A DNA stretch of 64,000 nucleotides from Rhodoferax ferrireducens. GTDB taxonomy: Bacteria > Pseudomonadota > Gammaproteobacteria > Burkholderiales > Burkholderiaceae_C. A model generated the notes under the pieces. It was not told where the DNA came from and did no database searches. It saw nothing but the letters and a program-made list of their open reading frames with translations. Positions 26,912 to 34,774 of this stretch are shown one piece after another (the stretch's first letter is position 1; each line of letters opens with the position of its first letter). The DNA is taken from contig NZ_QEII01000303.1 of the NCBI RefSeq assembly GCF_003347515.1, positions 62,001 through 126,000 of the forward strand, in the 5' to 3' direction. Position numbers and translations under genes: made by a program.

Positions 26912-28288
26912 AAACTTGGCGCTGGATTGCTGCGCCAGGTAGCTGTCAAACACCATGCCGACGGCGCGCACGAACATCCGCCCCTTGGGCGTGACTGCAA
27001 TCCGGTGCTCGTCAACCTGAATCAGTTCGGCCTCTTCGTACTGTTTCAGTTGCGCCAGCTCCTGCGCAAAGTAGCTGCGAAAGTCGATGCCGTGCGTGCG
27101 GTTGATCGCCGCAAAGTCAACCGGTCCGCTGCACATCAGCTCCATGATCACCTGGCGCCGCAGCACATCGTCGGCGCTGAGTGAAAAGCCTTTCTCGATC
27201 GGCAGCCGATTCGCGTCCAGATGTTGGTAATAGGCGTTCACGGTGCGCACCGACTGGCTGTAGGAATGACCGACCTTGCCGATGGCGGAGACGCCAAAAC
27301 CGATCAAGTCACAGTCGGCGCGCGTGGTGTAGCCCTGGAAGTTGCGGTGCAGGCTCTTGTCCAGCCGCGCCTTGTTCAGCTCGTCATCCGGCTTGGAAAA
27401 ATGGTCGAGCCCGATGTAGATGTAGCCGGCGTCCAGCAAGCGCCGCACCGACATCAGGAAGATCTGCAGGCGCGCCTCGGCGGTCGGCAGGTCGGCTTCG
27501 ACAATCAGGCGCTGCGCCTTGAAGCGGCTCGGCAGATGGGCGTAGTTGTAGAGCGCGATGCGTTCCGGCGACAGCTCGATGACACTGTCCAGCGTGCGGT
27601 TGAAGCTCTCCAGCGACTGTTTGGGCAGGCCGTAAATCAGGTCGGCGTTGATCGACTCGAAACCCGCCTTGCGGCTGGCCGTGACGGCTTTTTCCACCAT
27701 CTCGTAGGGCTGCACCCGGTTCACCGCCTGTTGCACCGCGAGATCGAAGTCCTGCACGCCGAAGCTGGTGCGGTTAAAGCCCAGTTCCGCCAGCATCGCC
27801 ATGGTGTCGTCGCTGACGGTGCGCGGGTCGATCTCGATGCCGAGTTCGGCGTCCGGCAGAAAATCAAAATGGCTGCGCAGCATCGTCATCAACTCGCGCA
27901 GTTCATCCGGGCTTAAGAACGTCGGGGTGCCGCCGCCGAAATGCAGCTGCGCCGTGCGCCGGTCCGGGCCGATGTGGGCGACCACCAGCGCCATCTCCTT
28001 GGCCAGGTAACGCAGGTACTCGGTGGTGCGGCCATGTTCCTTGGTGATGATCTTGTTGCAGGCGCAAAAGTAGCACAAGGACTCGCAAAACGGCAAATGC
28101 ACGTAAATCGACAGCGGCGGATTGTTGCCCGCCTGCGTGCTGCGCTGCGCCAGGTACTCGATATAGCTCTGCTCGGTGAATTCCGCATGGAAACGGTCGG
28201 CCGTGGGGTACGAGGTGTAGCGGGGACCGAGTTTGTCAAAGCGGCGTATCAGTGCTTCGGAAAATTCGATGTCTGGCAATGTGTTCAT
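26897..28288 (-). CDS. hemN: Oxygen-independent coproporphyrinogen III dehydrogenase
   Basis: A 463-residue radical SAM enzyme decarboxylating coproporphyrinogen III to protoporphyrinogen IX without oxygen in haem synthesis. The cluster motif is C68-x3-C72-x2-C75, with the family-specific extra Cys77 (CESLCYFCAC); GGGTPTFL and the N-terminal RYTSYPTADRF trip-wire are also typical of true HemN rather than HemW. It is divergent from the nitric oxide reductase gene, consistent with anaerobic or microaerobic expression. Confidence 0.95.
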   Translation of the reverse strand: MNTLPDIEFSEALIRRFDKLGPRYTSYPTADRFHAEFTEQSYIEYLAQRSTQAGNNPPLSIYVHLPFCESLCYFCACNKIITKEHGRTTEYLRYLAKEMALVVAHIGPDRRTAQLHFGGGTPTFLSPDELRELMTMLRSHFDFLPDAELGIEIDPRTVSDDTMAMLAELGFNRTSFGVQDFDLAVQQAVNRVQPYEMVEKAVTASRKAGFESINADLIYGLPKQSLESFNRTLDSVIELSPERIALYNYAHLPSRFKAQRLIVEADLPTAEARLQIFLMSVRRLLDAGYIYIGLDHFSKPDDELNKARLDKSLHRNFQGYTTRADCDLIGFGVSAIGKVGHSYSQSVRTVNAYYQHLDANRLPIEKGFSLSADDVLRRQVIMELMCSGPVDFAAINRTHGIDFRSYFAQELAQLKQYEEAELIQVDEHRIAVTPKGRMFVRAVGMVFDSYLAQQSSAKFSKLI

Positions 28289-28449
28289 GGGATGACCTGT
28301 CGATGGTGTTTTTCAAGCGCTGGCGCTGGCGCGCGCGCCTCTGATCGGGCTCATTATGCGGCCTGCCCATGCAGCACCCTGCGCCCGTCAGGGGCTTTGA
28401 TCAAGCGTTGGAGCATGGCCGTCATGGGTGGTAATAAAAATTCATTTAA

Positions 28450-28472
28450 AAGAAGTATTTTACTTGCATCTT
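28450..28472. promoter_or_regulatory. NsrR-like operator 1 upstream of norB
   Basis: Half-sites AAGAAGTATTT and ACTTGCATCTT separated by one base resemble the NsrR consensus (AAGATGYATTT-n-AAATRCATCTT), matching 10/11 and 9/11 positions. It covers the -35 region of the proposed promoter, so NO-sensitive repression is expected. Confidence 0.6.
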
Positions 28473-28493
28473 ATTTATAGATGCATTTAGAAT
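28464..28493 (+). promoter_or_regulatory. Probable sigma-70 promoter of norB
   Basis: TTGCAT (28464-28469) and TAGAAT (28488-28493) with an 18-bp spacer. The -35 lies in NsrR-like site 1 and the -10 in site 2, the layout expected for repression by promoter occlusion. The norB ATG is about 70 bp downstream. Confidence 0.4.
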
Positions 28494-28500
28494 ACCTCTT
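28478..28500. promoter_or_regulatory. NsrR-like operator 2 upstream of norB
   Basis: Half-sites TAGATGCATTT and GAATACCTCTT around a central A match the NsrR consensus at 10/11 and 9/11 positions. It is centred 28 bp downstream of operator 1 and covers the proposed -10. Confidence 0.6.
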
Positions 28501-28564
28501 AAGTGATGCCGGGCTCACGCTCTGTCCACTGAAATTTTTAACCCACCAACAAGGAATCTTTGCC

Positions 28565-30844
28565 ATGCATGCCACACGCAAACTCTGGACCTGGCTCGCC
28601 GTCATCTGTGTACTGTCTTTCGCCGTTTTGGGCTGGGTCGGGACCGAGATTTATGTGACAGCGCCGCCTATTCCCAAACAAGTCATCAGTACCAAGGGGA
28701 CGGTTTTGTTCTCCGAAGGACAGGTTCAGCGCGGCCAGGAAGCCTGGCTGTCGGCCGGCGGCCAGCAGCTGGGCTCGGTCTGGGGCCATGGCAGTTATCT
28801 CGCCCCCGACTGGTCGGCCGACTGGCTGCACCGCGAAGCGCTGGCCCTGCGTGAAGTCTGGGCCCAGCGTGATTTCGGCAAGCCCTATGCGCAATTGGAG
28901 GTGGGCCCGCAAGCCGAACTCAACGGCCGGCTCAAGGAAGAGATGCGGCGCAACAGCTATGACGCCAGCACCGGCAACCTGACCCTCTCGCCCGAGCGCG
29001 CCGAGGCGGTGGCCCAGGTGGTGGCCCATTACGTCGGCCTGTTTGGCAACGAGCCGTCGCTCGACAAGCTGCGCGAACAGTATGCGATGAACCCCGACTC
29101 CCTGGCCGATCCGCTGGACCTGCAGGCCCTGCCCGCCTTTATCTTCTGGGCGTCCTGGTCGGCCGCCACGGACCGTCCGGGCGAAACGGATTTGAGCTAC
29201 ACCAGCAACTGGCCGCATGAACCGCTGGTGGACAACACCCCGACGGCAGGCGCCGGCATCTGGTCGATTGCCAGCATCATCTTCATGCTCGCCGCCATCG
29301 CCGGCATGATTTTTTACCACTCCACCCACAAGGAAGAGGGCGATCCGACGCCGCCCAAGAACGATCCGCTGTTCGACCTGAAACCGACGCCGTCGATGAA
29401 GGCAACGCGCAAATACTTCTACGTGGTGATCGGCCTGATCCTGGCGCAGGTCGGCATGGGCGTGATCACCGCGCACTACGCGGTCGAGGGCCAGAGCTTT
29501 TTTGGCTTCCCGCTCGGGCAGATCCTGCCCTTCACGGTGAGCCGCACCATCCATACCCAGTTTGCCGTGTTGTGGATTGCCACCGCCTGGCTGGCGACCG
29601 GCCTGTACATCGCCCCGGCGATCTCCGGCCATGAGCCCAAATACCAGAAGCTCGGGGTTGACGTGTTGTTTTACGCCCTGCTGTTCATCGTCGTCGGCTC
29701 TACCGCCTTCGGCTGGCTCGGCACTTTGCAGCGCCTGGGCAATGACTTCTCTTTCTGGATCGGCAACCAGGGCCTGGAATTCACCAGCATGGGCCGCATC
29801 TGGCAAATCCTGCTGTTCATCGGCCTGCTGTTCTGGGTCACGCTTTTGGGTCGCGGCCTGATGCCGGCCCTGAAAAAACCTTCCGAGAGCCGCGGCCTTA
29901 TTGCCATGGTGTTCCTGGCCGCGCTGTGCATCGGCGGCTTTTATGCCACCTCCCTGACCTGGGGCCCACGCACCCATTATTCGATGATCGAGTACTGGCG
30001 CTGGTGGTTGGTCCACCTCTGGGTTGAAGGCTTTTTTGAAGTGTTCGCCACCGCCGTGATTGCCCTGCTGTTCACCCGCCTCGGCCTGATCCGCGCCAGC
30101 ACCGCCAACAGCGCCATCGTGCTGGAAACCATCGTGTTCCTGTTCGGCGGCATTCTGGGCACCTTGCACCACCTGTATTTCACCGGCACGCCGACTTTCG
30201 TGATTGCCATCGGTGCCATGTTCTCGGCGCTGGAAGTGGTGCCACTGGCCATGATCGGGATTGAGGCCTATCGCAACTACCAGCGCTCCAAGGCCGCGCC
30301 CTGGGTGCAAAGCTACAAGTGGTCAATTTTGTGTTTCATCGCCGTCGGCTTCTGGAACGTGGTGGGCGCCGGCTTGCTGGGCTTCTCCATCAACACACCG
30401 ATCGCGCTGTATTACATGCAAGGCCTGAACATGACGGCGGCCCACGGCCACGCCGCCCTGTTTGGTGTCTACGGCATGCTGGGCATTGGCCTGTTGCTGT
30501 TCTGCCTGCGTGGCTTGTCGAATCGGGCCGCCTGGTCTGACAAACTGCTGCAAGTCATGTTCTGGTCACTCAATATCGGCCTGGCCATGATGGTGTTTCT
30601 CTCGCTGGTGCCGGCCGGCATCTACCAAGCCTGGGCCAGCGTCACCGAGGGCATGTGGTATGCCCGCTCCGCGGAGTTTGTCCATTCACCGTTCATGGAA
30701 ACCATGGTCTGGCTGCGGGTGCCGGGCGATATCGTCTTCACCATCGGCACCCTGTGCCTGGCCTGGTTCGCGGTCCGGCTGCTGACCGGCGGCAAGCGGC
30801 CACAACCGGTCGCCGTGCCGGTGGTCGCCAGCAAGCGCGCTTAA
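28565..30844 (+). CDS. norB: Quinol-dependent nitric oxide reductase (qNOR)
   Basis: A 759-residue single-subunit inner-membrane enzyme reducing 2 NO to N2O with quinol electrons. It has the long N-terminal hydrophilic domain between helices 1 and 2 that replaces NorC (residues ~35-240), then about 12-13 helices of the haem-copper oxidase fold with haem/FeB histidines in TIHTQFAVLW, GTLHHLYF and AAHGHAALFGVYG. AAGGA lies before the ATG; an in-frame ATG 84 bp upstream falls within the operator. It serves NO detoxification or denitrification. Confidence 0.96.
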   Translation: MHATRKLWTWLAVICVLSFAVLGWVGTEIYVTAPPIPKQVISTKGTVLFSEGQVQRGQEAWLSAGGQQLGSVWGHGSYLAPDWSADWLHREALALREVWAQRDFGKPYAQLEVGPQAELNGRLKEEMRRNSYDASTGNLTLSPERAEAVAQVVAHYVGLFGNEPSLDKLREQYAMNPDSLADPLDLQALPAFIFWASWSAATDRPGETDLSYTSNWPHEPLVDNTPTAGAGIWSIASIIFMLAAIAGMIFYHSTHKEEGDPTPPKNDPLFDLKPTPSMKATRKYFYVVIGLILAQVGMGVITAHYAVEGQSFFGFPLGQILPFTVSRTIHTQFAVLWIATAWLATGLYIAPAISGHEPKYQKLGVDVLFYALLFIVVGSTAFGWLGTLQRLGNDFSFWIGNQGLEFTSMGRIWQILLFIGLLFWVTLLGRGLMPALKKPSESRGLIAMVFLAALCIGGFYATSLTWGPRTHYSMIEYWRWWLVHLWVEGFFEVFATAVIALLFTRLGLIRASTANSAIVLETIVFLFGGILGTLHHLYFTGTPTFVIAIGAMFSALEVVPLAMIGIEAYRNYQRSKAAPWVQSYKWSILCFIAVGFWNVVGAGLLGFSINTPIALYYMQGLNMTAAHGHAALFGVYGMLGIGLLLFCLRGLSNRAAWSDKLLQVMFWSLNIGLAMMVFLSLVPAGIYQAWASVTEGMWYARSAEFVHSPFMETMVWLRVPGDIVFTIGTLCLAWFAVRLLTGGKRPQPVAVPVVASKRA

Positions 30845-30868
30845 CCGACTGAGGCATAGGCCACACGG

Positions 30869-30912
30869 GCGTTCTGGAGTCAGGGGAAACCCCGGTTCCA
30901 GAACGCTTTTTT
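30869..30912 (+). terminator. Intrinsic terminator after norB
   Basis: A 10-bp stem GCGTTCTGGA / TCCAGAACGC with an inner GGGG/CCCC mini-stem, followed directly by T6. It begins 25 bp after the norB stop and isolates norB from the RND locus. Confidence 0.92.
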
Positions 30913-31037
30913 ATCGTATGAATGCGACAAGCAGTCGCGTTGACTACAGGCGACTCACAGGCCACGCTCCCCCCACCCTTGCCATTGACATTTCGCAAAA
31001 ACGAACGCCCCCCGCATACCTAGTATTCACCATGAGA

Positions 31038-31071
31038 GCGTAACGATTGGTGCGAAGGCGTAACGGTTGGT
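31038..31071 (+). repeat. Two direct repeats with 20-bp period before the RND locus
   Basis: GCGTAACGATTGGT (31038-31051) and GCGTAACGGTTGGT (31058-31071) differ at one of 14 bases and start exactly 20 bp apart, two helical turns, so a dimeric or tandem activator could bind one DNA face. They lie about 70-105 bp before the first permease ATG in an otherwise featureless 299-bp gap (30845-31143). Confidence 0.5.
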
Positions 31072-31143
31072 TATAGGCGGCCCGTGAAGGAGAACAACGC
31101 GCACCGCCGCTGGCTCTCCCAGTTCGGAACGGAGGGTCATGTC

Positions 31144-34100
31144 ATGCTGCAATGGATCATTTCCTCAAGCCTGCGACTTCGAACGGTCGTGATTTCCCTG
31201 GCTGTAGTGCTCCTCGTCGGTGGCATCTGGCACACCCGCAACGTACCGCTTGATCTGGTACCGGAGTTCTCGCCACTTTCCCTGGAAGTTCAAACAGAGG
31301 CGCTCGGCTTGTCGGCGTCCGAAGTGGAGTCCTTGATCACGGTACCGCTGGAGGCGGACTTGCTCAATGGCGTACCCTGGCTGCACTCGATCGAATCCGA
31401 ATCGATCACCGGCTTGTCGTCGATCGAGATGTTCTTCGCGCCGGGAACCAACTTGATGCAGGCGCGCCAGATGGTGCAGGAACGGCTGACCCAGGCCCAC
31501 GCGCTGCCGAATGTATCGAGTCCACCGGTGATGCTGCAACCGGTTTCATCGGCGAGCCGGATCATGAATATCGGACTCAGCTCCAAGACCGTGTCATTGA
31601 TTGAGATGTCGGTGCAGGCGCGCTGGAACATTGTGCCGCGCCTGGTCGGCGTACCGGGGGTAGCCAACGTCTCGGTGTGGGGAATGCACAACCGGCAAGT
31701 GCATGTGCAGGTCGACCCCGCCCGGCTGCGCGCGAAAGGCGTCACGCTTGAGCAGATCGTCAAGACCGCAGGCGAGTCCGTATGGGCATCGCCATTGACC
31801 TATCTCAACTCGTCGACGCCGGGCGCGGGTGGTTTTATCGACACGCCAAACCAGCGCCTCGGCGTGCGGCACGTATCGCCCACATCGTCTCCGGAGAGCT
31901 TTGCCAAGGTACCCGTGTTCGGTACTTCGTTGCCGCTGCAGGATGTGGTTCGGGTGGTCGAGGACAGCCAGCCACAGATTGGCTCGGCCATTCTCAAGGA
32001 CGGCAGCGGCCTGTTGCTGGTGGTCGAAAAGTTTCCTGGCGCCAATACAACGCAAGTCACCGAAGGCGTCGAGGCGGCTCTGCGGGAACTGAGCCCTGGC
32101 ATGAAGGGCATCGAGGTCGACACCAAGATCTATCGGCCGGCGAGTTTCATCGAACGCGCCGCCAGGAATCTCGCCACCGGCATCGTGATCGCCTATCTGT
32201 TGGTCGTCATTGCGGTCGGCCTGCTGCTTGGCAGCTGGCGGGCGGCATTGGTCGCCGCACTCGTCATTCCGACGTCGCTGCTGGCGGCGGTCTGGGTGTT
32301 TCAAGCATGGGGCGCCGACATCAATATGCTGATGGTTGCGGGCCTGATGCTGGCGGTGGCTGTCATCGTTGACGATGCGATTATTGACGTCGATCACATT
32401 GCGCGCAGGCTGCGCGAAGCGCGCCGCGAGGACAGTCAGCAGCCAGCGCTGGACATCATTGTTCGGGCGGCCCTTGAGGTGCGCGGGCCCATGCTGTATG
32501 CGACGGCGATTCTTCTGCTCGCGGTACTGCCCGCCCTTTTCATGCAGGGCGCGTCCGCTCCTTTCTTCCAGCCACTGGTCTGGGCTTACATTGTGGCGGT
32601 GCTGGCGTCGTTGGCAGTCGCATTGACCTTGACACCGGCACTCAGCCTGTTGCTGTTGTCCTCCACTTCCTTGCCAGAGCGCACCGGATCGCGCGTGATG
32701 ATGAAGATGAAAAGCGGCTCCGCTCGTCTGGTGGATGCCGCGTTGCACACACCGCTACCGGCATTCGCACTCGGCGCCATCGGAGTGGTTGTTGGCGTGC
32801 TGGTTTGGACCAATTCGGAGCGCACGTATCTGCCGGGCTTCAAGGAGACCGATGTCGTGGTGGAGTTGGAGGGCTCCGCGGGAACTTCGCTGCCGGCGAT
32901 GAACCGGTCGGCGGCTTCCGTGATGAAGGATTTGCTGGCGCTCAAGGGGGTTCGCAACGCGGCCGCCCAAGTAGGTCGTGCAGTGCTTTCCAAAGAAGTA
33001 GCCGATGTGAATTCCGCCGAAGTGTGGGTCAGCATCGATCCAGATGCTGACTACGAAGACACGCTCGAAGCGATGCAGCAGGTGGTGGCCGGATACCCCG
33101 GCCTCAAAGGCGAAGTCCATACCTTCCTGTCGAAACGAATGCGAGAAACCCTGACCGGCGATGACGAGACCGTCAGCGTGCGCGTCTATGGGCACGACCA
33201 AAAGATCATTCAAGACAAGGCTGAGGAGATTCGCGACGTGCTGGCCAAAATCGACGGCATCTCGAATCCGCGCGTGGAGGCGCATGCCGAGAAGACCACC
33301 ATTGAGGTCAAGGGAGATCTCGACAAAGCCCGTCACTTCGGCCTGAAGCCGGGCGACGTGCGCCGCGCCGCCTCGACGTTGATGTCGGGCATCACGGTTG
33401 GCGCGCTGTTTGAGGACCAGAAGGTGTTCGATGTCATCGTCGTGGGCAGCCCGGACGTGCGTAACAACCTGAGCGACATGCGCAATCTGCTGATTGATTC
33501 GCCGGCTGGGCCCCAGGTGCGCCTGGGCGACATTGCCGACGTGAACACGACGGCCTCGCCCGGCGTGATCCGGCGCCAGGGCGTATCGCGGCGGATCGAT
33601 ATCGAGGCCGACGTCACCGGGGGCGATGTTTCCGCCGTGTCGCGTGAAGTGGCCCGCCGCATCAAGGAAATGCCTTTTCCGTTCGAGTACCACGCGCAAG
33701 TGCTGGGCGAGCACTTCGCTCGTCAGGCAGCATTGCGTTCGCTGTACAGCTATTTGCTGGCTGCCGCGGCGTTGATCTTCCTCCTCCTGCAAGCAGCCTT
33801 CGGTAGTTGGCGTTTGGCCTTGTTCAGCCTTCTCGGCGTGCCGGTTGCGATGCTCGGGGGCTTCCTCGCGGTGCTCGCTGGCGATGACGGCTTCACGCTG
33901 GGGTCCATGCTCGGATTCGGCGCAGTGCTCGGGCTCAGTGTGCGCAACACGGTATTGCTGGTGCGGCACTTTCAGTCACTCGAGTTGCACGGCGAAGCGT
34001 TTGACGCGGCCCTGGTGCGCCGGGGCATGGGTGAGCGTATCCCGGCCGTACTCATCAGTGCCATCACCACCGCTATGCTGGTTCTGCCGTTTGTAGTGCT

Positions 34101-34266
34101 GGGTGATGTGGCCGGCCTCGAAATCCTGCACGGATCTGCGGTCGTGATCCTTGGCGGGCTGGTCAGTACCACGCTGTGGCTGCTGGTCTGTATTCCGGCG
34201 CTCTATCTGCGCTTCGGTGCGCGCTCCGCGCAAGGCACGCTCGACGTGGCGGCCGGGTCAGCCTGA
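31144..34266 (+). CDS. RND efflux permease 1 (CusA/CzcA-like)
   Basis: A 1040-residue inner-membrane RND pump. Helix 1 is near the N-terminus, then a large periplasmic loop, six helices, a second loop and five more helices. The sequence resembles heavy-metal (HME) permeases (EFSPLSLEVQTEALGLSASEVESLIT), yet the helix-4 proton-relay reads VIVDDAIIDVDH (Asp410-Asp411) as in hydrophobe exporters, not the DFG...DGA pattern of CzcA. The final Glu of DIEN is also replaced (DVDH). GGAGG at 31131-31135 supports this start. First gene of a ten-gene locus. Confidence 0.9.
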   Translation: MLQWIISSSLRLRTVVISLAVVLLVGGIWHTRNVPLDLVPEFSPLSLEVQTEALGLSASEVESLITVPLEADLLNGVPWLHSIESESITGLSSIEMFFAPGTNLMQARQMVQERLTQAHALPNVSSPPVMLQPVSSASRIMNIGLSSKTVSLIEMSVQARWNIVPRLVGVPGVANVSVWGMHNRQVHVQVDPARLRAKGVTLEQIVKTAGESVWASPLTYLNSSTPGAGGFIDTPNQRLGVRHVSPTSSPESFAKVPVFGTSLPLQDVVRVVEDSQPQIGSAILKDGSGLLLVVEKFPGANTTQVTEGVEAALRELSPGMKGIEVDTKIYRPASFIERAARNLATGIVIAYLLVVIAVGLLLGSWRAALVAALVIPTSLLAAVWVFQAWGADINMLMVAGLMLAVAVIVDDAIIDVDHIARRLREARREDSQQPALDIIVRAALEVRGPMLYATAILLLAVLPALFMQGASAPFFQPLVWAYIVAVLASLAVALTLTPALSLLLLSSTSLPERTGSRVMMKMKSGSARLVDAALHTPLPAFALGAIGVVVGVLVWTNSERTYLPGFKETDVVVELEGSAGTSLPAMNRSAASVMKDLLALKGVRNAAAQVGRAVLSKEVADVNSAEVWVSIDPDADYEDTLEAMQQVVAGYPGLKGEVHTFLSKRMRETLTGDDETVSVRVYGHDQKIIQDKAEEIRDVLAKIDGISNPRVEAHAEKTTIEVKGDLDKARHFGLKPGDVRRAASTLMSGITVGALFEDQKVFDVIVVGSPDVRNNLSDMRNLLIDSPAGPQVRLGDIADVNTTASPGVIRRQGVSRRIDIEADVTGGDVSAVSREVARRIKEMPFPFEYHAQVLGEHFARQAALRSLYSYLLAAAALIFLLLQAAFGSWRLALFSLLGVPVAMLGGFLAVLAGDDGFTLGSMLGFGAVLGLSVRNTVLLVRHFQSLELHGEAFDAALVRRGMGERIPAVLISAITTAMLVLPFVVLGDVAGLEILHGSAVVILGGLVSTTLWLLVCIPALYLRFGARSAQGTLDVAAGSA

Positions 34267-34303
34267 GCAACGCCAATCTTCCAACGATGAATGGAGACCC
34301 GAC

Positions 34304-34744
34304 ATGAACACTTTGAATCGACTAGGCCTTGTCACACTGGTACTGGGCGCTTCGCTCTCACCGTGGGCTGCGATGGCTGCTGGCGGTGTCGCCCTGGCCA
34401 AAACGGCCGCCGCGTCGACGGTCGAAAAAATTAACGGCTCAGCGCTGAAGAAAATAACCCTGAGCCAGCGGGCGGCCGAACGACTCGACATCAAGACCGG
34501 TCAAGTCGCGGTCAATTCATCCGGGATCATGACCGCGCCCTACGGCGCATTGCTGTATGACCGAAACGGCAAAACGTGGGCGTATACCAACCCCGAACCC
34601 CTCGTGTATGTACGGCACGCCGTCGTCGTCGAATCGATCAAGGGCGGGGTGGCCTTCTTGAAAGAAGGCCCACCTGCGGGCACCGTGGTCGTCGTGGTCG
34701 GGGCGTCCGAATTGCACGGCATTGAAAGCGGCGTGGGGCACTAG
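34304..34744 (+). CDS. Shortened RND adaptor-like periplasmic protein
   Basis: A 146-residue exported protein (signal peptide to about AMAA, residue 26). It looks like the two ends of an HlyD/CusB-type adaptor joined: the entry strand KKITLSQRAAERLDIKTG followed by the membrane-proximal part APYGALLYDRNGKTWAYTNP, ending in VVGASELHGIESGVGH. The lipoyl and alpha-hairpin domains of a normal 350-450-residue adaptor are absent. It lies between the two RND permease genes, 37 bp after the first and 30 bp before the second, and probably caps one or both pumps. Confidence 0.75.
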   Translation: MNTLNRLGLVTLVLGASLSPWAAMAAGGVALAKTAAASTVEKINGSALKKITLSQRAAERLDIKTGQVAVNSSGIMTAPYGALLYDRNGKTWAYTNPEPLVYVRHAVVVESIKGGVAFLKEGPPAGTVVVVVGASELHGIESGVGH

Positions 34745-34774
34745 TCCTTACGCCACCACCCGGAGGAGAAAGTC

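Noticed and set aside
28384..28410. TTGATCAA palindrome considered as an FNR box for hemN/norB
   Set aside because: The half-sites lack the 4-bp spacer, and no extended TTGAT-N4-ATCAA match is present on either strand.
28538..30310. Reverse-strand frame of 590 codons opposite norB
   Set aside because: The product is low-complexity and lacks any domain; norB on the other strand is unambiguous.
34304..34744. Short adaptor read as a frameshifted full-length gene
   Set aside because: It has its own signal peptide and stop, and the gaps to both neighbours (37 and 30 bp) leave no room for missing adaptor domains.
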